In this document: positions 1 through 5,218 of the stretch, piece by piece
How the letters are laid out: each line of letters opens with the position of its first letter
Numbering within the stretch: position 1 is the first letter of the stretch
Assembly: GCA_016182295.1 (NCBI GenBank)
Contig: JACOXP010000011.1
Coordinates: forward strand, 1-35,050
Length of the DNA: 35,050 bases
Source of the DNA: Candidatus Harrisonbacteria bacterium
GTDB lineage: Bacteria > Patescibacteriota > Minisyncoccia > UBA6257 > WO2-44-18
Reading direction: 5' to 3'
Translations under genes and position numbers: made by a program
The notes under the pieces: generated by a model
Databases searched by the model: none
Seen by the model: only the letters and a program-made list of their open reading frames with translations
Told to the model about the DNA's origin: nothing

Positions 1-46
1 TTACAGTACTTGCAAATGCACTCGCCAAGTAAAACATCTGGTGCGC

Positions 47-80
47 GAGCGTCTCAATAAGGGGCGCTCCTTTTTATTTT
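47..80 (+). terminator. Rho-independent terminator at left edge
   Basis: A 9-bp stem (GAGCGTCTC with GGGGCGCTC, using two G-U pairs) closes a 5-nt AATAA loop at 47-69 and is followed by a T-rich run. It should end a plus-strand transcript entering from the left. Bases 1-46 are too short to identify the gene it serves: frame 3 closes at 28-30 (ending NALAK) and frame 1 closes at 58-60. Confidence 0.75.
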
Positions 81-86
81 TATCCC

Positions 87-106
87 CCATGACATCTCTA
101 CTTTTT
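87..106 (+). repeat. Degenerate 20-nt intergenic repeat, copy R1
   Basis: Starts CCATGACATC and ends CTACTTTTT. Related sequences, all on the plus strand, lie at 589-608, 952-971 and 1199-1220, so the four copies bracket the three small genes at the left of the window. Copies R1 and R2 differ at only a few positions; R3 and R4 are more diverged. Confidence 0.45.
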
Positions 107-209
107 CAATAACCAACCGCAGGGGTTTTCCTTATTTTAAGCCGTTTTTCTTGCTACGAGCCTGCCGAATTGGTCAAAATATTGAAAATGCCATGGGGGA
201 GCAAAAAAC

Positions 210-239
210 TTGACAAATACCATGCTTCCATGCTATACT
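210..239 (+). promoter_or_regulatory. Sigma70-type promoter for the gene at 286
   Basis: TTGACA (210-215), an 18-nt spacer and TATACT (234-239) put the transcription start near 246, about 40 nt ahead of the start codon, with an AAAGGAGG ribosome site at 272-279. Confidence 0.75.
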
Positions 240-285
240 GCAATAAGTTTCGCGGTTCAGCCAACCTTTTGAAAGGAGGTTCGAG

Positions 286-522
286 ATGAAATGCCGTTAC
301 TGTAGTCAAGCAGGTGGCCACTATCAGTTGTGCCCGAAGCCTGGAACGCCAGAGATGGAGATGTGGGAGCGCGGATACCGAGACGGCGCTCGGGACAAGA
401 GCAACTCTCCTTGGGCATTCAATCTCCTCTACACCATGGGGTATCGTGAAGGCAATCTTGCCTTTACGATGGAACTCGGGACCAGGCACGAGAAGCGCAG
501 GCAGATGGGGTTGCCTGTCTAA
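286..522 (+). CDS. Small zinc-ribbon-like protein, unknown function
   Basis: I do not recognise this 78-aa protein. Its N-terminus has a metal-binding look: Cys3, Cys6, His12 and Cys16 form a CxxC-x5-H-x3-C pattern. The rest is hydrophilic and rich in Arg, Gly and Glu, with no membrane segment. The start is well supported by the strong AAAGGAGG ribosome site 6 nt upstream and by a near-consensus promoter. The gene has its own promoter and terminator (528-567), so it is a complete single-gene unit. Several same-size ORFs overlap it in other frames, but only this one has a ribosome site. Confidence 0.7.
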   Translation: MKCRYCSQAGGHYQLCPKPGTPEMEMWERGYRDGARDKSNSPWAFNLLYTMGYREGNLAFTMELGTRHEKRRQMGLPV

Positions 523-527
523 TCGCC

Positions 528-567
528 AAGCCCGCTAGTAGCTATTAAGCGAACGCGGGTTTTCTTT
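528..567 (+). terminator. Rho-independent terminator after the zinc-ribbon gene
   Basis: AAGCCCGC (528-535) pairs with GCGGGTTT (555-562), followed by TTCTTT. The loop can form a small inner GCT/AGC stem. Confidence 0.65.
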
Positions 568-588
568 GTCAAAACCTATCCCTACGCC

Positions 589-608
589 CCATGACAACGC
601 TACTTTTT
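589..608 (+). repeat. Degenerate intergenic repeat, copy R2
   Basis: CCATGACAACGCTACTTTTT; close to R1 at 87-106. It lies between the terminator of the first small gene and the second small gene. Confidence 0.45.
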
Positions 609-673
609 ATTGACTAACCCACGCGACTTTGCTAATTTGTTATAAGTTCACCCACTCCAACAGGAGACAGAGG

Positions 674-910
674 ATGGCAAAATCTGTATCACGACTCAGG
701 AAGGGACAGATTGTTTGGATTGCGGTGCATGGAGCAGGCGTCACATCTTACGAAGAATACGTGGTAGATTCGGTAAGCAATGGCCGAGTACGAGTGCCTG
801 ATTTAAGCGGCCCTTTTGATGCCAAAACCGGAAAGTACCTTGGTGAAACATTTCCCGGATTTTCCCTTGAGCTCCTACTGGAAAAACCAAAGGGGTTCAA
901 AAAACATTGA
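674..910 (+). CDS. Small SH3-like or beta-rich protein, unknown function
   Basis: 78-aa protein beginning MAKSVSRLRKGQIVW. It is dominated by alternating hydrophobic and polar residues (GQIVWIAVHGAGV, EEYVVDSV, GRVRVPDL), which suggests a small beta-barrel, but I cannot assign a family. The start at 674 is preferred over in-frame codons from 629 because an AGGAG element lies 8 nt ahead of it. A -10-like TATAAG is at 641-646. The gene ends in its own terminator (916-943). Confidence 0.65.
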   Translation: MAKSVSRLRKGQIVWIAVHGAGVTSYEEYVVDSVSNGRVRVPDLSGPFDAKTGKYLGETFPGFSLELLLEKPKGFKKH

Positions 911-915
911 TCGCT

Positions 916-943
916 AAGGACGCACATGCGTCCTTTTTTGTTT
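916..943 (+). terminator. Rho-independent terminator
   Basis: AAGGACGC and GCGTCCTT form an 8-bp stem around an ACAT loop, followed by a T run (TTTTG). It sits immediately after the stop codon at 908-910. Confidence 0.8.
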
Positions 944-951
944 CTCACGTT

Positions 952-971
952 CCATGGCAACGTTACTGCTT
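952..971 (+). repeat. Degenerate intergenic repeat, copy R3
   Basis: CCATGGCAACGTTACTGCTT; about 16 of 20 positions match R2. It overlaps the stop codon of the convergent DUF1653 gene. Confidence 0.35.
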
Positions 972-1190
972 ATTGCCACGCAGATCACCCAAATACTGGA
1001 ATCGCGGCACTCTTGTACCATCAATTTCTATTTCTTCAGAAAACATTTTTGCCGGACGCGCCCACAAATCAAAATCACCATATAATGCTCGATAAATCAC
1101 CAATTCTTCCAGCGTTTCGCTGTGTCGCGCAATACCAATAACTTCATATTCTTTACCTTTGTAATGTCTGTATTTTCCTAGTTTTAACAT
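963..1190 (-). CDS. DUF1653 family protein
   Basis: 75 aa, the full length expected for this small family. The N-terminal GKYRHYKGKEYEVIGIARHS and the following ELVIYRALYG...LWARPAKMF are the conserved DUF1653 signature. The biochemical role of the family is unknown; it is a compact beta-rich, probably soluble domain. An AGGA ribosome site lies 7 nt ahead of the start codon. It is the last gene of the minus-strand run that includes argS, and it converges on the small plus-strand gene at 674-910. Confidence 0.85.
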   Translation of the reverse strand: MLKLGKYRHYKGKEYEVIGIARHSETLEELVIYRALYGDFDLWARPAKMFSEEIEIDGTRVPRFQYLGDLRGNKQ

Positions 1191-1198
1191 GTTATTTC

Positions 1199-1220
1199 CT
1201 ATGACATCTCTTACATTTTT
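1199..1220 (+). repeat. Degenerate intergenic repeat, copy R4
   Basis: CTATGACATCTCTTACATTT-like sequence in the gap between DUF1653 and argS; it includes the argS stop codon. The most diverged of the four copies. Confidence 0.3.
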
Positions 1221-2803
1221 TCTAGCTTGGAAATACCAAGAGTGTCAAAAACTTTTTCTAAAATTTGGCGAGCGGCCAGAACCAACGCCAATTTTCCCTC
1301 ATCAATACTGCCTTTTTCGTCTATGACGCGCTCCTTTTCATAAAAATTATGAAACGCCCGCGCGATTTCCGAGGCATATCGAGTCAGCCGATGGACTTGG
1401 TAATCTTCGGCCGTCTGCCTAACAACATCCGGCCACTTCACCAACTCCCGAAGCAGCGCCAATTCACTCGCGCTTTCTAACTTCTTGATACTTGACGCTT
1501 GATGCTTGATACTCTTTATTTTCGCCTTTTCCAAAATACTTCCGCACCTCACATAAGCGTATTGAACGTAATAAACCGGATTTTTCTGTGATTTTTCTTT
1601 TGCCAAAGCCAGATCGAAATCCATGTGAGTGTCGGGGGAATGCATCAAAAAGAAAAACCGGACGGCGTCCTTTCCGACTTCCCCAACCAAGTCATCCAAG
1701 GTTATGAATTCGCCGGCGCGTTTCGACATTTTCACCTCTTTCCCGCCTTCAATCAGACGCACTAATTGGGTGATGATGATTTTCAATTTTTCCGGGTCAA
1801 TACCCAATGCTTTAACGCCGGATTTTAACCGCGCTACGTAGCCATGATGGTCCGCGCCCCAAATATCAATTGCCAGACCGGATTCTCGTTTAACAAATTT
1901 GTCGTAATGATACGCAAGATCGGTAAGAAAATAGGTCGGCTGGCCGTCGGATTTCACCAGCACCCGATCTTTTTCATCGGCTATATCAGAGGTTTTGAGC
2001 CACACCGCTCCTTCTTTTTTCTCAAGCATTCCTTTTTTTTCCAAAAGATCCAGAATTTTTTTAACCTCACCGCCTTTGCGAAGCTTCTCGTATTCCGAAA
2101 ACCAGATATCAAATTCAATGCCGACAATTTTTGTAGATTTTTGAATTTCTTTCAACAAAATACTGGCCGCTTCCCGCCCGGCCTCTTCGGCATTTTTGGA
2201 TTTTATTTTTTTCGCCAAATCTTTAACATATCCCCCTTGATAGTGAGGAATGGCCCCCCCGCCTTCGCCAAGGCTTCGGCGGGCAAGCAAGACACTTTCT
2301 CCAAGAAGCTTCACCTGATTGCCGGCATCATTTATATAATATTCCCGAGTTACTTTATTGCCGGCAAGCTCTAAGACATTCGCCAAAACATCGCCCAAAA
2401 ATCCTCCGCGACCGTTGGCCATAGTAAGTGGACCTGTTGGGTTAGCGGAAATAAATTCCAGGTTTATTTTCCTTGCCCGCCAAAGCTTCAGCAAAGAATG
2501 GGGTTTTTTCGATTTCAACACCCCGTCAAGCTCCTTTATCAGCGCTTCTTTGGAAATCCAAAAATTAATAAATTTACCTTTGGCTTCGACTTTGTCGAAT
2601 AAATTCTGCTTGTCCGCCGAAGCTTTGGCGAAGGCGGAAGCTTGTCGAAGGATTTCATTTGCCAGTTTCTGGGGGTCGCCGCCAACCGAAAAGGCGACAT
2701 TTGTCGAATAATGCCCGAACTCCGGCTTTTCCGAAGCCGTCACTAAAAATCTTACACCGTCGCCAACGACTTTTTTTATTATTTCTTCAATTTTACTTAT
2801 CAT
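1211..2803 (-). CDS. argS: Arginyl-tRNA synthetase
   Basis: 530-aa class I ArgRS that charges tRNA-Arg with arginine in the cytoplasm. Visible parts are the N-terminal additional domain, the signature ANPTGPL at about 120-126, a KMSKRAG loop at 358-364 that positions ATP, WGADHHGYV at about 315-323, and a C-terminal DALR anticodon-binding domain. The HxGH signature is replaced by T-M-A-N after NPTGPL; I recall similar substitutions in related candidate-phylum enzymes. Two short segments (about residues 56-65, SAFAKASADK, and 173-182, LARRSLGEGG) are encoded by opposite-facing copies of one palindromic DNA repeat and look like in-frame insertions. An AAGGA site precedes the start. The only tRNA gene in the window is a tRNA-Arg. 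Confidence 0.95.
   Translation of the reverse strand: MISKIEEIIKKVVGDGVRFLVTASEKPEFGHYSTNVAFSVGGDPQKLANEILRQASAFAKASADKQNLFDKVEAKGKFINFWISKEALIKELDGVLKSKKPHSLLKLWRARKINLEFISANPTGPLTMANGRGGFLGDVLANVLELAGNKVTREYYINDAGNQVKLLGESVLLARRSLGEGGGAIPHYQGGYVKDLAKKIKSKNAEEAGREAASILLKEIQKSTKIVGIEFDIWFSEYEKLRKGGEVKKILDLLEKKGMLEKKEGAVWLKTSDIADEKDRVLVKSDGQPTYFLTDLAYHYDKFVKRESGLAIDIWGADHHGYVARLKSGVKALGIDPEKLKIIITQLVRLIEGGKEVKMSKRAGEFITLDDLVGEVGKDAVRFFFLMHSPDTHMDFDLALAKEKSQKNPVYYVQYAYVRCGSILEKAKIKSIKHQASSIKKLESASELALLRELVKWPDVVRQTAEDYQVHRLTRYASEIARAFHNFYEKERVIDEKGSIDEGKLALVLAARQILEKVFDTLGISKLEKM
2259..2287 (+). repeat. Palindromic insert repeat inside argS, copy 1
   Basis: 29 nt, starting CCGCCTTCGCC and ending GGCGGGCAAG. 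It matches the reverse complement of 2609-2637 at 27 of 29 positions. Six-bp arms (CCCGCC, GGCGGG) make it an imperfect hairpin. Read on the argS strand it encodes LARRSLGEGG. Confidence 0.75.
2609..2637 (-). repeat. Palindromic insert repeat inside argS, copy 2
   Basis: Inverted copy of the 2259-2287 element with two mismatches. Read on the argS strand it encodes SAFAKASADK. I recall peptides like AFAKASAD recurring inside unrelated proteins of candidate-phylum genomes, which fits a dispersed genomic repeat. Confidence 0.75.
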
Positions 2804-2856
2804 TCCCTGTCCTTACTCTACTACAATTATTTCCATGACCCAAAAGGCCAGATACG

Positions 2857-3022
2857 ATAATTCTAAATTTTGAAAATAAAAATGCCTCGCAGGATTACTC
2901 CTGCGAGGCACATGAATTGTGTCCAACCGTCCAACGGTCTAGGACTCGCACACGACGAGAAAACGATCGCCCTCACCCTACTCAAACCCGTCCCAATCGA
3001 GGCTCAAGTACCGCCCGCCGCC
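2857..3022 (-). repeat. Variable-region block, copy 1 (DGR-like VR, anchor and hairpin)
   Basis: 166 nt aligned without gaps to 23190-23355. In coding direction: GGCGGC (3017-3022), then a variable stretch 2966-3016 with 15 differences from copy 2, then 27 identical nt 2939-2965 ending in a shared TAG, then a non-coding tail with about four differences and a 12-bp hairpin. Changes are at codon positions 1 and 2 except one. This matches the VR / IMH / hairpin order of diversity-generating retroelement targets. Confidence 0.8.
2883..2910 (-). terminator. 12-bp GTAA-loop hairpin (terminator and/or DGR hairpin)
   Basis: TGCCTCGCAGGA and its perfect complement enclose a 4-nt loop that reads GTAA (a GNRA tetraloop) on the minus strand, followed by TTTTTATTTT. 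It works on paper as a terminator. It also sits where DGR targets carry a required hairpin downstream of the variable region. An identical copy is at 23216-23243. Confidence 0.8.
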
Positions 3023-3211
3023 TGGGGCGGTGACGGCTTTGTGGCCGCAAACCCGCCGGAACTCTTCACGGTTCACTCCCTGCAGATTTGCGCAAAGCAA
3101 ATCCGACAACAGACCGGACTCCAGCAGGTCCTGCAACTGTTTAGCAGGCGTCTGCTTTTGCAGGATCAGGTTCAGCACCTGATTCCCTTGTGCCAAGGTT
3201 GCGTCTTTCAT
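2978..3211 (-). CDS. Short variable C-terminus protein (DGR-type target candidate)
   Basis: 77 aa from an ATG with an AAGGGAG ribosome site 5 nt upstream. The N-terminal part (QLQDLLESGLLSDLLCANL, NREEFRRVCG) is a helical module that I recall from candidate-phylum hypothetical proteins but cannot assign. The last 13 codons fall in the variable block shared with 23272-23865. Reading ends at TAG 2978-2980. Beyond it the frame stays open through FLVVCES to a second TAG at 2939-2941, exactly where the paralogue ends; the paralogue has TGG (Trp) at the first position. So the gene is either truncated by 12 residues, read through, or carries a stop produced by diversification. It lacks the long central domain of the paralogue. 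The promoter candidate is at 3286-3314. Confidence 0.7.
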   Translation of the reverse strand: MKDATLAQGNQVLNLILQKQTPAKQLQDLLESGLLSDLLCANLQGVNREEFRRVCGHKAVTAPGGGRYLSLDWDGFE

Positions 3212-3285
3212 CGCAACTCCCTTCTTTAAAAGTGCTTACCGCGAACTCTCGCGATCAGACCCTTAAGAAACCTTAAGTTGCCCAA

Positions 3286-3314
3286 AGATTAACATATTCA
3301 ATAAAATTAATCAA
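3286..3314 (-). promoter_or_regulatory. Candidate promoter for the short variable-protein gene
   Basis: Minus strand: TTGATT (3309-3314), 17-nt spacer, TAATCT (3286-3291). The roughly 70-nt leader can form two small hairpins, CTTAAG-GTTT-CTTAAG and CGCGA-GAGT-TCGCG. I see nothing else in the 3212-3371 gap. Confidence 0.45.
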
Positions 3315-3371
3315 CCTCGCCTCTAGTAAGTTCAACAAGTAAGCGCGCCTCTATCCACTCTCTTCAGCAGC

Positions 3372-3407
3372 GCTATCCTATCGGATAGTACTATCCGATA
3401 GGATAGC
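3372..3407. promoter_or_regulatory. 36-nt perfect palindrome, double operator
   Basis: Two head-to-head 18-nt units, each built on CTATCC...GGATAG, together form a perfect 36-nt palindrome. It lies 7 nt after the stop codon of the TrpR-like repressor gene and upstream of the short variable-protein gene. The same motif occurs twice in the repressor's own promoter region (3919-3936, 3966-3993), so this is probably a repressor binding site. Confidence 0.65.
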
Positions 3408-3414
3408 AGGTTTG

Positions 3415-3906
3415 TTAATTTCTGCCCTTGCCTGTTCCACCTCTCCGATACTTTTTCGGCAACGTTGGGTTGTATTTCAAAAAATTCCAACGCGGGCCGC
3501 TGATCTGCGGAGGGTTTTCTAAAATAAAGGCTAGGTGGTCAAGCCATTCCGAAAAAATTGATTCGGATTTCTGATTTTTCACCTCGGAATGAAGGATTTT
3601 TGTTTTCCGATCACGATTCAGCGCGTAACGGCTTTTATATTCTTGATTGGCTAAAATAGTTTTCTTAACGGTGCTTATCGTCACAGGCGATATCCATAAT
3701 TTCTCGCCTATTGATTTATACGAATGGCCCTTTTTAACAAGCGAAAGTGCGGCCAATCTCCGCGCGACGCTTTCTCTTTCTTGGTCAGTCAATAGAGCGT
3801 TGAATAAACCGCCAAGCTCCCGAGTGGATTTTGCCTTAGAAAATTCTTCCAGTATTTTTTCCCAAATTATGTCTTTTAATCCTTTTGAAGTTCTAATTGG
3901 TTTCAT
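3415..3906 (-). CDS. TrpR/YerC-type helix-turn-helix repressor
   Basis: 163 aa. Residues about 35-85 (LLTDQERESVARRLAALSLV, KKGHSYKSIGEKLWISPVTI, STVKK) carry the TrpR/YerC/YecD fold signature: a helical core and then the DNA-reading helix-turn-helix. The basic C-terminal 75 residues (KNQKSESIFSEWLDHLAFIL...) are an extension I do not recognise. CTATCC/GGATAG palindromes surround the gene: one overlaps the promoter -10, one abuts the -35 and a double one follows the stop. That pattern strongly implies autoregulation. The ligand, if any, is unknown; the sites differ from the E. coli Trp operator, so tryptophan control should not be assumed. Confidence 0.85.
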   Translation of the reverse strand: MKPIRTSKGLKDIIWEKILEEFSKAKSTRELGGLFNALLTDQERESVARRLAALSLVKKGHSYKSIGEKLWISPVTISTVKKTILANQEYKSRYALNRDRKTKILHSEVKNQKSESIFSEWLDHLAFILENPPQISGPRWNFLKYNPTLPKKYRRGGTGKGRN

Positions 3907-3918
3907 AATTATTTTTCC

Positions 3919-3942
3919 ACTATCCGATAGGATAGTATCCTA
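3919..3942 (-). promoter_or_regulatory. Operator over the repressor -10 box
   Basis: ACTATCCGATAGGATAGT (3919-3936) is palindromic apart from the central C-G to T-A step. It overlaps a second 15-nt palindrome at 3928-3942 (TAGGATA-G-TATCCTA). This covers the -10 and the expected transcription start of the gene at 3415-3906. Confidence 0.7.
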
Positions 3943-3965
3943 AATAAAAACAATGTGGTTTGCAA
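3937..3965 (-). promoter_or_regulatory. Promoter of the TrpR-like repressor gene
   Basis: Minus strand: TTGCAA (3960-3965), 17-nt spacer, TAGGAT (3937-3942). It is flanked on both sides by CTATCC/GGATAG operators. Confidence 0.55.
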
Positions 3966-3993
3966 GCGGCACTATCCTATAGGATAGTGCCGC
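3966..3993. promoter_or_regulatory. 28-nt perfect palindromic operator
   Basis: GCGGCACTATCCTA and its exact complement. The core matches the other sites of the repressor. It lies immediately upstream of the -35 hexamer at 3960-3965. Confidence 0.7.
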
Positions 3994-4055
3994 GGAGTAA
4001 TGTAATGGGGTAACGGGGTGAGGAGGGGTGAGGAAAAGCGAGAAGAGATGGATTA

Positions 4056-4739
4056 CTAATCTCTTAAAAACTCTCGGCCCCAGCCGCAGTATTCACATTC
4101 GCCGTGGGTTTTTGGCATCGGGCCTTTGATGACTTCTACCGCTTCTCGCAAAACTCTGACCGCTTCATTTGGGTCAATGGTCACTCTTTTCGGCACCACT
4201 TCAAATTTCACCATCCCGTTTTCAGACACCACGCTTGGGAAATAATATATAAGGTAAGCGTAATTGTCGGGCTTCATGTTATTTTCTCTAAGCAAAAGTC
4301 CGTAGCAGTTGAGTTGATTCTGATAAAAACTTTCGCCGCCTTCCTTCGGAGGAAAACCCCGAGTTTTATAGTCCAATGGAATAAAGAGTTTTTTGGAATT
4401 TATTCCGAGGTCGTCCAAAGCGCCGCTCAAAGTGGCGCCGCTTTCCGGATCGCTCCAAGTAAGTCCGGTGCGCCAATTGCGCCATTTATTTAAAAGCTCG
4501 ATATCGGCAAAAAGCTCCGCGTCAATTTTTCCATCCACTTCCGGCGGCATTTTCCCAACTTCGCGGTATTTATCGAAATAATCTTTAATGACCAAATCCA
4601 TTCCGCCCGGCAAAGAAGGGAAAATCCCCCGCGGCCGGTGGATGTTTTCTTTTTGATCAAGCCAAAAGCATTTCGGACATTCTAAGAAAACATTAAGCGC
4701 CGAGGGTGAGAGCCGGATTTTGCCGTCTTTAGAAACCAT
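4056..4739 (-). CDS. RecB/Cas4-like PD-(D/E)xK nuclease
   Basis: 227 aa. The order of motifs fits the RecB-family nuclease fold with an iron-sulfur cluster: Cys21 and Cys24 (LECPKCFW) near the N-terminus, GALDD and FIPLDYKTRG forming the acidic/Lys active site in the middle, YQNQLNCYG giving the conserved Gln, and Cys215 and Cys218 (CEYCGW) at the end. Four Cys of this spacing bind a 4Fe-4S cluster in Cas4 and AddB-type proteins. It probably cuts or resects DNA ends. There is no CRISPR array or other cas gene nearby, so a stand-alone repair role is more likely than adaptation. TACAAT at 4747-4752 lies 7 nt ahead of the ATG, suggesting a leaderless transcript divergent from smpB. Confidence 0.85.
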   Translation of the reverse strand: MVSKDGKIRLSPSALNVFLECPKCFWLDQKENIHRPRGIFPSLPGGMDLVIKDYFDKYREVGKMPPEVDGKIDAELFADIELLNKWRNWRTGLTWSDPESGATLSGALDDLGINSKKLFIPLDYKTRGFPPKEGGESFYQNQLNCYGLLLRENNMKPDNYAYLIYYFPSVVSENGMVKFEVVPKRVTIDPNEAVRVLREAVEVIKGPMPKTHGECEYCGWGREFLRD

Positions 4740-4746
4740 TTGTCTT

Positions 4747-4759
4747 ATTGTACTATAAT
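4747..4759. promoter_or_regulatory. Overlapping divergent -10 boxes, nuclease and smpB
   Basis: Minus-strand TACAAT (4747-4752) and plus-strand TATAAT (4754-4759) lie 7 and 6 nt from the two start codons, so both transcripts should begin at or next to the ATG. An 11-nt palindrome (ACTAT-A-ATAGT, 4752-4762) spans the plus -10. Confidence 0.55.
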
Positions 4760-4765
4760 AGTTCT

Positions 4766-5209
4766 ATGAACGCATTAGCGGAAAATAGAAAAGCTTTCTT
4801 CAATTACGATATTATTGAGACCCTCGAAGCGGGCATTGAACTCAAGGGCTTTGAAGTAAAAGCGGTAAAAGCCGGCAAGGCGAGCATCGTCGGCGCTTTT
4901 GCGACTATGAAAGGCGGGGAAATTTTTTTAACCAATGCCGATATCCCGCCCTATCAGCCCAACAACACTCCCTCCGGTTATGAGCCGACCCGCCCGCGCC
5001 GGTTGCTTCTAAAAAAATCGGAAGTTAGCTACCTAACAGGAAAGCTCCAGGCCGAAAGGTTGACATTGGTGCCAATAAAGTTGTATACTAAGGGCGGTCG
5101 GGTGAAAGTAGCGCTCGCCTTGGCCCGCGGAAAACGGAAATATGAAAAGCGGGAAAAGATCAAAAAGCGCGAGACCGAGAAAGCCATCCGACGGACGTTA
5201 AAAAAATAA
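4766..5209 (+). CDS. smpB: SsrA-binding protein SmpB
   Basis: 147 aa, usual length. SmpB binds the tRNA-like domain of tmRNA and delivers it to stalled ribosomes. The N-terminus AENRKAFFNYDIIETLEAGI and the motifs ELKGFEVKAVKAGKASI and EVSYLTGKLQAERLTLVPIK are diagnostic, and the Lys/Arg-rich tail that enters the mRNA channel is present. The start at 4766 (MNALAENRK) is preferred over 4748 because it matches the family N-terminus and TATAAT at 4754-4759 would place transcription start at this ATG. The tmRNA gene follows 9 nt after the stop, so the two partners of trans-translation are adjacent. Confidence 0.95.
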   Translation: MNALAENRKAFFNYDIIETLEAGIELKGFEVKAVKAGKASIVGAFATMKGGEIFLTNADIPPYQPNNTPSGYEPTRPRRLLLKKSEVSYLTGKLQAERLTLVPIKLYTKGGRVKVALALARGKRKYEKREKIKKRETEKAIRRTLKK

Positions 5210-5218
5210 AATATTTTA

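Noticed and set aside
1-1220. True integron cassette array
   Set aside because: No tyrosine recombinase and no attC-type paired arms; only a short degenerate repeat is shared.
1844-2374. Plus-strand ORF opposite argS (176 aa)
   Set aside because: It is a shadow of argS with no ribosome site; argS has clear synthetase motifs over the same bases.
2939-2980. Alternative genetic code, TAG read as an amino acid
   Set aside because: TAG ends other genes normally (for example 2939-2941, uvrB, the O-antigen ligase-like gene), and UGA also acts as stop in ruvA and mutM, so no recoding is supported.
2870-3229. Plus-strand ORF whose first 35 codons recur at 23203 (MKIKMPRRITPARHMNCVQP)
   Set aside because: It is the complement of the shared variable block, hairpin and tail. 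There is no ribosome site, and the minus-strand reading explains the pattern of substitutions by codon position.
3372-3407. Rho-independent terminator for the repressor gene
   Set aside because: The palindrome has no loop and no T run; the same motif at the gene's own promoter makes an operator a better explanation.
4056-4739. CRISPR-Cas locus suggested by the Cas4-like nuclease
   Set aside because: No direct-repeat array and no cas1, cas2 or effector gene in the window; four-Cys RecB-type nucleases occur outside CRISPR systems.
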